The notes beneath the pieces are model-generated. The model saw only the letters and a list, made by a program, of their open reading frames with translations. It was not told where the DNA came from and did not search any database. A stretch of DNA of 64,000 nucleotides from Sediminispirochaeta smaragdinae DSM 11293 (GTDB taxonomy: Bacteria; Spirochaetota; Spirochaetia; DSM-16054; Sediminispirochaetaceae): NCBI RefSeq assembly GCF_000143985.1, contig NC_014364.1, positions 4,589,971 to 4,653,970 of the forward strand, in the 5' to 3' direction. Below, piece after piece: positions 42,122-50,047 of this stretch (positions are counted from its first letter, which is position 1; each line of letters begins with the position of its first letter). Both the position numbers and the translations under genes were made by a program.

Positions 42122-43447
42122 TCATTTCAGGATTTCCCATTTCCCCGCTTTGGTCGGTCCTGTATGTCGAATTACGCCGTTCTTTCTCAAAATGTCCAGA
42201 TGATATTTTACGCCGTCGGGAGTAATCTGTAAAATTCCGGAAAGTTCCTTACGGGTAATCGACGGTTTTTCCCGCATCATCTTAAGGATCATTTCTTGGG
42301 TAGTTTCTTGGGTAGTTTCTTGGGTAGTTTTATCTTTTCCTCGGCTGAAAGGGAAAACCACCCAGAGACCTGTCGACTCAAGATTTATTTCCGGGGTCGG
42401 AATTTTTGCTTCCCGGCAGACCGTTAGAATCCGTTCAATTCCGCGACCCCAGGCTTCAATTTCTCCGGCTCTAAAAAAAGCATTGGCGATATCCGGATTA
42501 AAGGGCTGGCTGGAATGTTTTCCAAGAAGGGTCTTTTTCGTCCAGCTCTCCGGCAGGGAACCTGTATTCCAGATCATCAGTTTTTCCTCATAAACACTGA
42601 TCTGGATAGGAGAACCGGAAGAATAATCTTTATGAACCACGGCGTTAAGAAGTGCTTCCCGCAGAGCATCCTTCGGAACCGGAAGCTCTTCTACCCGCTG
42701 GATTCCTTCATAACGGATTCCGGCCTTCAAATATTTTGTTGTCAGAATTTCCAAGGTTTGATCAATCTGGGTAAACAGGCTGCCATGAATTTCATCCTGG
42801 TATAACAGATCTGTATTGGTTCTGAAAAAACCGATCTTAATATAAGCGCCGGTGACATACTGTTCGGGATCGGAATAAAACAGCATAAGAGCCGCTCGTT
42901 TAAGGTATTGTCCATCGAAAAGCCTGAGTTTCTCAATAAGGGACCTGTTTTTTTCATTCAAAACGGATTCATCCAAACGTCCGCTTTTCCGGGCCATTGT
43001 TCGAAACTGATCCAGCACCGAAGAATCCAGGTCTTCCGGCTTAACCTTCGGGATGGGAACCCCGTCCCAGGTTTTCCCCTGCCTTTTCAATAAAAACCGA
43101 TCCAAAGCAGCGCCTTTCAGTTCCTGCTTTGTACTGCCGCTGCGGTAGTGATAGGTCCCTTTATAACTGATCGGATAGGGATAGGGTTCTACTTTGATGA
43201 CAATGTAAGCCTTTCCATTCTCAGTTTTCAGATTTACATCGACAATAATTCCCAAAAGATCCCTGATTTTGTTCGGGAGATCTTCCATAAGCTTTTTTGC
43301 ATTATGAAGACCGATAACGTTTCCTTTATCATCCTTACCAATATGCAGTTGCCCCCCAATAGCATTAGCAAACCCACAAATCCATTTGAGGTATTCATCA
43401 TGCCAAGTTTCTTTGTATTCAAGGTTTTGGGATTCAGGGGTTGTCAT
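42122..43447 (-). CDS. AlbA_2 (Schlafen-type) / ATPase / winged-helix protein
   Basis: 441 residues. The N-terminal AlbA_2 domain begins NLEYKETWHDEYLKWICGFANAIGGQLHIGKDDKGNVIGL (about 8-47) and extends to about 120 (YHYRSGSTKQELKG). Residues about 255-350 are a GHKL-like ATPase: LREALLNAVVHKDYSSGSPIQISVY, IWNTGSLPESW, and GRGIERIL. A winged helix closes the protein (SITRKELSGILQITPDGVKYHLDIL). This three-part design is known for RecG-like/DUF4062-associated regulators and for some phage-defence proteins. An odd TTQE triple repeat lies before the wHTH. AGGAG inside the end of a 24-codon ORF serves as ribosome binding site. It is downstream of a nuclease gene, so defence is a plausible role. 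Confidence 0.88.
   Translation of the reverse strand: MTTPESQNLEYKETWHDEYLKWICGFANAIGGQLHIGKDDKGNVIGLHNAKKLMEDLPNKIRDLLGIIVDVNLKTENGKAYIVIKVEPYPYPISYKGTYHYRSGSTKQELKGAALDRFLLKRQGKTWDGVPIPKVKPEDLDSSVLDQFRTMARKSGRLDESVLNEKNRSLIEKLRLFDGQYLKRAALMLFYSDPEQYVTGAYIKIGFFRTNTDLLYQDEIHGSLFTQIDQTLEILTTKYLKAGIRYEGIQRVEELPVPKDALREALLNAVVHKDYSSGSPIQISVYEEKLMIWNTGSLPESWTKKTLLGKHSSQPFNPDIANAFFRAGEIEAWGRGIERILTVCREAKIPTPEINLESTGLWVVFPFSRGKDKTTQETTQETTQEMILKMMREKPSITRKELSGILQITPDGVKYHLDILRKNGVIRHTGPTKAGKWEILK
42292..42327. repeat. Three exact 12-bp tandem repeats inside the AlbA_2 gene
   Basis: TTTCTTGGGTAG occurs three times without any change. It encodes TTQE units in the linker between the ATPase and winged-helix domains. 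Changes in copy number by slippage would alter linker length by four residues without shifting the frame. Confidence 0.9.
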
Positions 43448-43453
43448 GCTAGA

Positions 43454-43528
43454 TTAATTCTCCTGCCTTACGGTGGCTTCGTAGTCCTGTTCGGCGCCGA
43501 TGTAAAGGTGGGAAAGGATTTGGGTCAT
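43454..43528 (-). CDS. 24-residue ORF between nuclease and AlbA_2 genes
   Basis: A small frame (MTQILSHLYIGAEQDYEATV and four more residues) that starts at ATG 43528 behind a very strong GGAGG site and shares ATGA with the upstream nuclease gene; its last codons contain the ribosome binding site of the AlbA_2 gene, six bases further. Either a real mini-protein that couples translation of the two larger genes, or the stump of a longer gene; HLYIGAEQDYE loosely recalls the start of dual-specificity phosphatase-like proteins. Tight spacing on both sides argues that it is translated; function is unknown. Confidence 0.5.
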   Translation of the reverse strand: MTQILSHLYIGAEQDYEATVRQEN

Positions 43529-43760
43529 GATTCCTCCTTCAAGGCATCAAATACCATTAGCACATAAAACGAAAAAATAGATTCCTGATTTTCATCTATC
43601 CTTTTTTGCCAATTCGGTAAGTCTTCCGTCTTAACAATACACTCAAAAGTCCCATCAGTCTCTTGGTCTGGATCGGGATAAAAATCCTTATAATATGCTG
43701 AGCCCGTTTGTCAAACAGTTTTGCAAACTATTTAAGGTGGAACCTACCGGTATAATCTGA

Positions 43761-44597
43761 CTATGCAGCAGCTTTAAGCTCCTTTTCCTGGAATGATATA
43801 TACATCTCTTCCGGAGTCCTATAATCCAGGCCCTGATGAAATCTTCGGCTGTTGTAGAACCTGAAGTACCGGGTAAGTCCGGTTTTCAGTTCTCGCACTG
43901 ATTCATAGGACTTCAAGTAAATATCTTCATACTTGAGAGTTCGCCAGAACCGTTCAACATAGATATTATCCCGCCAACGGCCCTGACCATCCATACTGAT
44001 TTCTACACCTTCATCTTTCAGGATTTGAAGAAAGCCATAGGAGGTAAACTGACTTCCCTGGTCTGTATTGAAGATCGCAGGCGTGCCATAGTTTCTCAGG
44101 GCGTCCTTTAACGCTTCACAGCAGAACTCTGCATCCATAGTGAGTGAAATCCTCCAGCTTAAAACTTTACGGCTATAGAGATCCATAATGGCAACCAGAT
44201 AAACATATCCTGTTTCAAGCTTCAGATAGGTAATATCGGTCGCCCAGACCTGATTGGGATATCTGATCCTCTTTCCTTTCAGCAGATATGGATAAACCGG
44301 ATGCTCCTTCTTCGGGATGGATGTCAATTTCTTCGGTGACAGCGCTTTAAGGCCCAATTCTTTCATGAAACGGCGGACCCGTTTTACCGTAGAGACAATA
44401 GATTCATTGCCCAGTTCAAGCATCTGTTTACGGTAACCATAAAACGGATACTTTATAAACAACTCTTTCAGCTTGATCATTTCTTCTATATCAGCCCGTT
44501 GTGGGGCACGTTTTTTGTAGTAGTGGTGAGAACGACTTACACCAAGCAGTTCGCTTTGCCGAGCAATAGAGAGATGACGGTCAGAAGGATCAATCAT
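43761..44597 (-). CDS. IS3-family transposase OrfB (DDE integrase domain)
   Basis: 278 residues. The N-terminal helices (LSIARQSELLGVSRSHHYY) are the usual IS150/IS3 HTH_21 region; the rve integrase core carries the catalytic triad in VWATDITYLKLE (first Asp), IFNTDQGSQFTS (second Asp) and NIYVERFWRTLKYE (Glu). Ending LDYRTPEEMYISFQEK is typical. The start ATG shares ATGA with the proper orfA stop. OrfB is intact, but because orfA carries a frameshift the element may need a second copy to move. Confidence 0.94.
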   Translation of the reverse strand: MIDPSDRHLSIARQSELLGVSRSHHYYKKRAPQRADIEEMIKLKELFIKYPFYGYRKQMLELGNESIVSTVKRVRRFMKELGLKALSPKKLTSIPKKEHPVYPYLLKGKRIRYPNQVWATDITYLKLETGYVYLVAIMDLYSRKVLSWRISLTMDAEFCCEALKDALRNYGTPAIFNTDQGSQFTSYGFLQILKDEGVEISMDGQGRWRDNIYVERFWRTLKYEDIYLKSYESVRELKTGLTRYFRFYNSRRFHQGLDYRTPEEMYISFQEKELKAAA

Positions 44598-44926
44598 TCG
44601 TAATCCTTTCCGTACAGTTGCTTGTACTTTTTTTTAACCATTCATTCTCGTATTTTGCTTGGCCAAGCTGTTTTATAGAGTTCCTGTTCACGCTTTTTCA
44701 CCTCGTCAAGTTCCTGGTTCTTTTTGTTCTTACGCTCAAAAAGGGAACTCGCATTCTGTAGAAGTTGTTTCTTCCAGGCACTGATCTGGTTGGGATGGAC
44801 TTCATACTCCTCTGCCAGCTCCTGCAGTGTTTTTTCTTCCTTCAGCGCTTCAAGAGCTACCTCGGCCTTGAACTCTTCATCAAACTTTCGTCTCACGTAC
44901 TTCTCCTTGTATATGGTATCATACAT
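44594..44926 (-). pseudogene. IS3 OrfA with a one-base frameshift
   Basis: The frame starts at ATG 44926 ([19 protein letters not shown]) with the OrfA HTH ([23 protein letters not shown]) and a leucine-zipper-like tail. Reading stops early at 44642 (PSKIRE). Skipping one A in the AAAA run at 44671-44674 restores the expected ending ([20 protein letters not shown]) and a stop that overlaps the orfB start as ATGA. A single inserted base, or less likely a recoding site, explains it. IS3 elements normally use -1 frameshifting near the end of orfA, which this is not. Confidence 0.8.
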
Positions 44927-45728
44927 CGGAGATTCCACCTTACTCCTTGTTAAAAACTGTTCGCAAATCTGGGCTCAGCATATAATGAGTAATTAGCTCT
45001 TTATAGGCACCAACAAATATACTGTCTTCTGTAAATCTGCTTTCCATTATAGTATGTATTTCACATAATGAATTTAGAGACTCTCTAAACAACCACCATA
45101 AGAGAAGATCAGTAGAATTTTCCGTATCAAGACCTAACTTTGAGGAAGACAAAATTTCTTTACTATTTCTTTTTAATTCACTTTCTGATAATTGTTGAAA
45201 ACATACTTTATGCAGAAAGCCTTCAGCATTATCAATAGATATTTTCTCTTTAGTTGATATTTTTAAGGCAACTGTACGAATCGTATTTTCATCTTTCTCG
45301 GAAATCCTTTGTAATTCAGGACCAAGTTTACCAAAATATGATAACGAAACTAAAGCCTCGGGATATTCCTTTATATAGTTTATAACCCTCTTAACAAATG
45401 AATTCGGCTTATTTGAAGATAGATCTGATATAACTATCGGATCGCTGTAATCTTTTACTTGGTAAATTGATTTTACTTCTCCATTATTGATCACGGAAAA
45501 GTCTTCAATTCCCTCAGGACAAAAGATATTTGTTTTCCCCTCCGTTAATATTTTATAGAGAACGAATAATAATTGTTTTCGGTATCCTCGATAAACATGA
45601 GAGGCATCATCTACTTTCTGATTATTCGGCGAGACATTAGGCATCAGTCGATTCCACCCTCACTCCACCTTTAAATCTATGAATCTCCGATCTTTGAAGT
45701 TCCCTCAGTTAGCAACAGCTCCTTTCAC

Positions 45729-46286
45729 TCATTTTTTTCCCTCTCCGCACGGGAAATCCAGATCAAAAACCTCAAGCTTCTTCCCTCCGCCGTCCCAGTC
45801 AAGGGTGCCTTTACACTGGTGACAGTACCAAATGGTCTTGAGATACTTTTTTTCAAGTAGCGGCGGGACACAGTCGGAAAAGGGTTTTACATCCGGATGG
45901 AGTTCCTTCATGAAGCGATACAGGCCCTTGGTCCCTTTCTTGCTGTTACATGACTTGCAGGCCCACACCTGGTTATGGATTCCCTGAATATGATCGCAGG
46001 TAGGACAACTATCATTGATGAGAAGCGATTTGGGAACGATATGTTCCCACTGAAGGTTTTCCGTGGAACCGCAATAAGCGCATTTCTTTTCGGATTCGGC
46101 AAACTGTTTGTCCTCCCGGAGGATATCGGACCATTTCATCTCGTTATCGCGCAGCTCGCGGAATTTTGTCTTGATAAACCCGTAGGCGTTCTTTTTTGAA
46201 TCAGGCCCCATGGCGCTTTTTGCAATGATTTTGGCATACTGATAAAAAATGAGGTCACGTATCGTTTTTACTTCTCTGTCAGGCAT
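45729..46286 (-). CDS. HNH endonuclease
   Basis: 185 residues from ATG 46286, which has AGGAGG six bases upstream (the frame from 46346 lacks one). KKCAYCGSTENLQWEHIVPKSLL (about 85-108) is the HNH core with the first zinc CxxC and the catalytic EH/His; CPTCDHIQGIHNQVWACKSCNSKKG follows with the second cysteine pair and the N/H residues. A third CxxC (WYCHQCKG, near 165) is an extra zinc site. It is probably a DNA endonuclease. The split Cap4-like nuclease gene lies 84 bases downstream in the same direction and the AlbA_2 ATPase follows, so it looks like part of a defence island. Confidence 0.85.
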   Translation of the reverse strand: MPDREVKTIRDLIFYQYAKIIAKSAMGPDSKKNAYGFIKTKFRELRDNEMKWSDILREDKQFAESEKKCAYCGSTENLQWEHIVPKSLLINDSCPTCDHIQGIHNQVWACKSCNSKKGTKGLYRFMKELHPDVKPFSDCVPPLLEKKYLKTIWYCHQCKGTLDWDGGGKKLEVFDLDFPCGEGKK

Positions 46287-46399
46287 GAAAGGCCTCCTGT
46301 AATAATTTCGTAAACTATGACTATATTCATCACTTCGCCTTCTCAATCATCCCGATCCATCCGCTGTAAAAGAACCGCGTCAAAAGTATCTTTATATCC

Positions 46400-46575
46400 C
46401 TTCCTCGACCAGCTGAAATTCTCCGTCTTTGAACCAGTTATCCGGCTTATGCTTCAAAAGTTCTCATAGTCGCTTTTATAGCCGTTGACAAGCACCGGTA
46501 CATCAGAGGGCATGTCTTTTAAAATATTTATCAGTTCGTCCAAGCTTGTTGGATCCAGATTTTTTCTTTACCATT
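46400..46575 (-). pseudogene. Broken small gene remnant
   Basis: In the 439-base gap after the HNH start, two minus-strand pieces in different frames read NLDPTSLDELINILKDMPSD then VPVLVNGYKSDYENF (stop at 46454), and KHKPDNWFKDGEFQLVEEGI shortly after. Together they look like one small protein (elements LxELixxLkxMPxDxPVLVNGYxxxY and a GEFQLV ending, as in small accessory-locus proteins) broken by a frameshift. No function can be given. Confidence 0.45.
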
Positions 46576-46598
46576 AACACCATCCCTTGCTCGTCTAT

Positions 46599-46618
46599 GC
46601 CCGGCATGGACGCCGGGC
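46599..46618. repeat. Hairpin GCCCGGC / GCCGGGC
   Basis: A perfect 7-bp stem with a 6-base loop in otherwise AT-rich DNA. No T-run follows on either strand, so termination is not indicated. It may be the edge of a lost mobile element. Confidence 0.4.
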
Positions 46619-46725
46619 GTCTTGGAGCGCAGGAATTTTAAGATCCCTCGACTTTTATTTATATCATAGTTTTTATAAATTTAGCATTTTTCTGTTGGAT
46701 TCCTTGCACCTCTTACAAAAAGGCC

Positions 46726-48558
46726 CTACGGGGAAACCTCACCGGCAGTATCGTCGCGAAAATGGATCACTACCTCTTCACGGCTTCTTTTATGCCGCAC
46801 CTTTAGATAGAGGGTCCTCGAACTACGGTCGTAGTACCAGCCACCGGCATCGTAATACTGGAACTGTCTGGTACCGTTCCATCTGATACCATACAATTCG
46901 ATATAAGCAAACGGAGGCACGTTCTTAATCACCATATGATGGGTGGAGCCCGTCGGGAAAGAAAAGCTGATGGTATAGGCGTCCTGTGACCGGCTGGCCG
47001 AAATGCTTTGTGCAACGGTCCAGAGCGCGACATCGGAACCCAATTCCTTATAAAGAAAGGTATGCCTGGGATAATAGCGATTCTCCGCAAGAAGCGGATA
47101 GACCATTTCGGGAAGCAGGTAGCCCTCTTTCCGCTCCTTTTCGTTATTTCGTAAGGGACTCAGTGTTGCAGGCAACACGCCGTTCTCATCCGAAAGGGAA
47201 AGGACCGAAACCACCATTGTTCGCCCCAACTCTTCGAAGAGTGCTCTATTTTCCCCCCTACCAATCTCCTGAAGATAGTACCCGGCCTCCAATGTAGCCT
47301 TCACATCAACCTTGTCGTTATCAAAAAGAAAGAGACCGTCATCCGCACGCCTCAGTCGCGGCAGTAAGAGAGAATCTATCAGCCCATAAAGCTCTTCGTA
47401 TCCGGGAAACCGTTCCGGGTAAAGATTGCCCACATCAACATAAACCTCCACCATACCCGCCAGCTGAAGCGCAGTCATCTTTTTCCCCTCGAAGGCATCG
47501 GTTTTAAAGCACTCGGAAACCTCCCGCAGCAGCGCTTTATCACCGGAAAAGAGTAGATATTCGGCAAGATGATCAACCTCGGAAAAGAGCGCCGGGTTGG
47601 AACTGCGTGCATAATTTCTTAATTTTGTATTGATTGTCGAGGCCTCTGCAGACCTCGCCTCATCCGTCATGACAAGGGACCCCACATAAGGGGCTGAAAG
47701 GTAGGTGACATTCTCTTCATGACGAGTGCTGATACCCTTTATCGCATTCAGATCAACGGTATCTCTGCGACGAAAGCCTTCGGCAACCATGCCAACCAAA
47801 GCAGACTCCTGAAACTGTCGACCGTCGTCGGGGCTGCTCCAGGTATCGCTTCCCGGATTGTATCGTCCGCTCTTCCAGCCCACATAGGCCTTTTCAAGAT
47901 AATCACGCAGGTTTTTTTCATAACTGTCTCTGGAAACCGAAGGATTTCCCTGAAAAAACCAATAACGAACCGGATCTTCACCTGGATTTTGGAAAAAAAC
48001 AAGACGGCTTCCCTCGGCCTCAAAGCTGATGGTACCATCCTCAGCAATATCACTTTGCTGCAAATCAATGAGCACCGATCCCTGCTCACGATCAAGAAGT
48101 CTTGCGGGAAGAAAATCCAGGGAAGAAAGCGTCCAATCGCTTTCCGGGGTAATAAGGGCACGACTAACACCACTCTCTTTCGGGAAAAGGGCCTGAATCA
48201 TAAGGAGCGGATCACTATTTTCCCGGAGAGATGAACTAATTTCCAGGGTAAGTCCCTCTTTGTACTCAACACGAATCTTTTGTTGTTCACCAATAACCTC
48301 AGCAAGGGTGAGGATTTTTGGTTCCGCCGCATCACCGATGTAACCGAACACCTGGCTGTCGAGATCGATGGTGCTGCCGAAAAGTTTCAACGTGGCAGAT
48401 ACCCCTCCGCCACTTCTGGTGCCCGATACCGCGGCCTGAGATACCTGATAACTGAACCCCTGTCGGGCCCCGGAGGTTTCAAGATGAATAAAGGCTCCGG
48501 TGAGCAGAAGATAGATCACCGGTATAAGGTAGTAGTGAAATCCCAGCTTTGTCTTCAT
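46726..48558 (-). CDS. Membrane-anchored extracytoplasmic protein of unknown function
   Basis: 610 residues from ATG 48558. One N-terminal hydrophobic helix (FHYYLIPVIYLLLTGAFIH, about 6-24) is followed by a large soluble part, so the bulk is probably periplasmic. Residues 30-220 are beta-rich (SATLKLFGSTIDLDSQVFGYIG and onward); 220-480 are helical with repeated LxxAxxLL patterns recalling alpha/alpha toroid or glycan-binding proteins; the last 100 are beta again and end RTLYLKVRHKRSREEVVIHF. No catalytic motif is recognisable. It is divergent from a TPR lipoprotein gene, with facing promoters 76 bases apart in total, so the two may act together in the envelope. The start appears leaderless. 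Confidence 0.6.
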   Translation of the reverse strand: MKTKLGFHYYLIPVIYLLLTGAFIHLETSGARQGFSYQVSQAAVSGTRSGGGVSATLKLFGSTIDLDSQVFGYIGDAAEPKILTLAEVIGEQQKIRVEYKEGLTLEISSSLRENSDPLLMIQALFPKESGVSRALITPESDWTLSSLDFLPARLLDREQGSVLIDLQQSDIAEDGTISFEAEGSRLVFFQNPGEDPVRYWFFQGNPSVSRDSYEKNLRDYLEKAYVGWKSGRYNPGSDTWSSPDDGRQFQESALVGMVAEGFRRRDTVDLNAIKGISTRHEENVTYLSAPYVGSLVMTDEARSAEASTINTKLRNYARSSNPALFSEVDHLAEYLLFSGDKALLREVSECFKTDAFEGKKMTALQLAGMVEVYVDVGNLYPERFPGYEELYGLIDSLLLPRLRRADDGLFLFDNDKVDVKATLEAGYYLQEIGRGENRALFEELGRTMVVSVLSLSDENGVLPATLSPLRNNEKERKEGYLLPEMVYPLLAENRYYPRHTFLYKELGSDVALWTVAQSISASRSQDAYTISFSFPTGSTHHMVIKNVPPFAYIELYGIRWNGTRQFQYYDAGGWYYDRSSRTLYLKVRHKRSREEVVIHFRDDTAGEVSP

Positions 48559-48566
48559 TTCAGATG

Positions 48567-48595
48567 ATTGTATCAATGAGGCCCGCCCTGTTCAA
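48567..48595 (-). promoter_or_regulatory. Promoter of the anchored-protein gene
   Basis: Minus strand: TTGAAC (48595-48590), 17-base spacer, TACAAT (48572-48567), then eight bases to ATG 48558. No room for a ribosome binding site. The -35 lies three bases from the -35 of the divergent TPR gene. Confidence 0.55.
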
Positions 48596-48597
48596 CC

Positions 48598-48627
48598 TTG
48601 TCTTAAACACCCCGCGGCGGGTATAGT
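48598..48627 (+). promoter_or_regulatory. Promoter of the TPR lipoprotein gene
   Basis: TTGTCT (48598-48603), 18-base spacer, TATAGT (48622-48627), then exactly seven bases to ATG 48635. Transcript would start at the start codon. Confidence 0.5.
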
Positions 48628-48634
48628 ACGAGGA

Positions 48635-50047
48635 ATGAAACCGATAATCCGAATGATGGAGGCGGCCCTTGCCGCCATCGCGATGTTGCTTCTTTTTTCT
48701 CTCTTTATTACCGCTTGTGCAGGTACAAAAGAGGCGGAAAAAGCGGTCCAACCTGAGGTGGAGATCCCTCCTTACGAAAGTATCAGCTCCCTCCTCGTAG
48801 CAGGAAAGCCCGAAGAGGCCTTGGAAGCCTTTGAAAAAGCCTATGCCAATGATCCCGATTCATTTGAAACCGCGTTGCTTCGCTCAGGGCTTTTAGTAAG
48901 TATCGGTAAAACCGATGAGGCAAAAGAGGCCCTGAAAACGGCTCTCGAAAAAGAACCTGATAACCCCGATGCTCTATTCACCGGAGCCTTGATTGCCGGA
49001 CTTGACGGTGAGCGAAACCAGGAAAAAGCATTGCTGGAATCCGTTGTGGAAAAGGCTCCTGACCATGGCAGAGCCCTTGCCGCCCTGGGTGAGTTGTACA
49101 TGGAAGATAAGGAATACGATAAGGCCGAAGACTCCTTTGAAAAAAGTATCGAAGCGGAACCGGATAATTTCGTTGCACGGGCAGGCTACGGAAACCTGCT
49201 ACTGAGGCAGAAAAAATATGAAGAGTCCGTCGAACAGCTCGACAAGGCGGTAGAAGCGTTTCCCAATTACCCCTTTTCCTATGTGGACAGGGGCAAGGCA
49301 AAGGCGGGGCTGGGAGATACACAGGATGCAATCACCGATCTAAGCAAGGCGATAGAACTCGACCCCGAGCACTACTGGCATTATATCGACCGGGGTAAAC
49401 TTTATTTGTATCGAGGTGAAATAGAAAGGGCCAAAGCCGATTTTACCTCTGCAAAGAAGATTGATCCCGATTACTTTCTCTCCTACGTCTACCTCGCAGG
49501 GATCAACAGTGACGAGAAAAATTGGTCCGGAGCCCTTGCCAACTACAAGGCTACGATGGAACGGCGTCCCGATTACTACTACGCCTATGAACCGGCGGCC
49601 ACAGCGGCTTTTCTTTCGGAGGATTATACCTGGGCCGCAGAAATGTATCAGAAAGCCTACGAAAACGAGCCTGATGAACACGGCTACGCCCTTATGCATG
49701 GGATCAGTTTGTTTGAAGCGGGAAAAGAACAAGAGGCAAAAGCGTATTTTAGAGAAAAGATGGGAACGCTGCCCCGGGATACCTATTACTATGATATTGC
49801 ACGGACTTTTGTCGAACGGGGATATGACGGCTATCTTGTTTCAAAGTTGAATCTGGAAAAGCAAATGCCCTTGAAAATCAGGGCCTATTTCTACCTTGGC
49901 CTCTTCTACCGCTGGGCCGGAAGCGATACCCTGGCAAACCGTTATCTCGGAGAGGTCAGGGACAATGCTCTCTTCGGAATGTTCGAAACCGAAATTGCCG
50001 AAAATCTGCTTGAAAAGGAAGGACCTTCTGAAGATGCAAAGAATTGA
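48635..50047 (+). CDS. TPR-repeat lipoprotein
   Basis: 470 residues. A lipoprotein signal (LLFSLFITACAG, Cys28) is followed by at least nine TPR units from about residue 48 to 400; clear ones begin EALEAFEKAYANDPDSFETA, AKEALKTALEKEPDNPDALF, AEDSFEKSIEAEPDNF, SVEQLDKAVEAFPNYPFS, AITDLSKAIELDPEHYWH and ALANYKATMERRPDYYYA. TPR lipoproteins act as scaffolds in envelope assembly (for example BamD, LptE/PilF-like). The start has GAGGA touching the ATG and a -10 box seven bases upstream, consistent with leaderless transcription. It overlaps the TraB gene by 14 bases and is divergent from the anchored protein at 46726. Partner is unknown. Confidence 0.85.
   Translation: MKPIIRMMEAALAAIAMLLLFSLFITACAGTKEAEKAVQPEVEIPPYESISSLLVAGKPEEALEAFEKAYANDPDSFETALLRSGLLVSIGKTDEAKEALKTALEKEPDNPDALFTGALIAGLDGERNQEKALLESVVEKAPDHGRALAALGELYMEDKEYDKAEDSFEKSIEAEPDNFVARAGYGNLLLRQKKYEESVEQLDKAVEAFPNYPFSYVDRGKAKAGLGDTQDAITDLSKAIELDPEHYWHYIDRGKLYLYRGEIERAKADFTSAKKIDPDYFLSYVYLAGINSDEKNWSGALANYKATMERRPDYYYAYEPAATAAFLSEDYTWAAEMYQKAYENEPDEHGYALMHGISLFEAGKEQEAKAYFREKMGTLPRDTYYYDIARTFVERGYDGYLVSKLNLEKQMPLKIRAYFYLGLFYRWAGSDTLANRYLGEVRDNALFGMFETEIAENLLEKEGPSEDAKN

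Larger units (their letters stand above)
43695..44981 (-). mobile_element. IS3-family insertion sequence (about 1287 bp)
   Basis: The ends are similar inverted sequences: both read ATGCTGAGCCC inward, then share ACAGTTTT and AAGGTGGAA further in. The element is flanked by a 5-bp direct repeat ATAAT (43690-43694 and 44982-44986); since the target is nearly palindromic, the exact edge could be one base shorter (TG...CA). It contains orfA (frameshifted) and orfB on the minus strand. Reading-frame continuity of the host gene across the target duplication confirms the boundaries. Confidence 0.93.
43525..45644 (-). pseudogene. Cap4/DUF4297-like nuclease gene split by an IS3 element
   Basis: The gene is in two pieces: 5-prime part 45644-44982 (221 codons) and 3-prime part 43689-43525 (54 codons plus stop). 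Deleting the IS and one copy of the target duplication joins them in frame (ELITHY then KDFYPDP), giving 275 residues. The N-terminus (DASHVYRGYRKQLLFVLYKI), then FCPEGIEDFSV and SIYQVKDYSD, resembles the PD-(D/E)xK fold of Cap4-type dsDNA endonucleases (E/D ... QxK). As it stands, the frame runs 13 codons into the IS and stops, losing the last 54 residues but keeping the putative catalytic domain, so partial activity cannot be excluded. Upstream is an HNH gene, downstream a 24-codon ORF with ATGA overlap. Confidence 0.8.

Noticed and set aside
49896..50033. Extended TraB start at 49896
   Set aside because: The extension lies within the TPR gene in another frame and lacks TraB features; ATG 50034 has a ribosome binding site.
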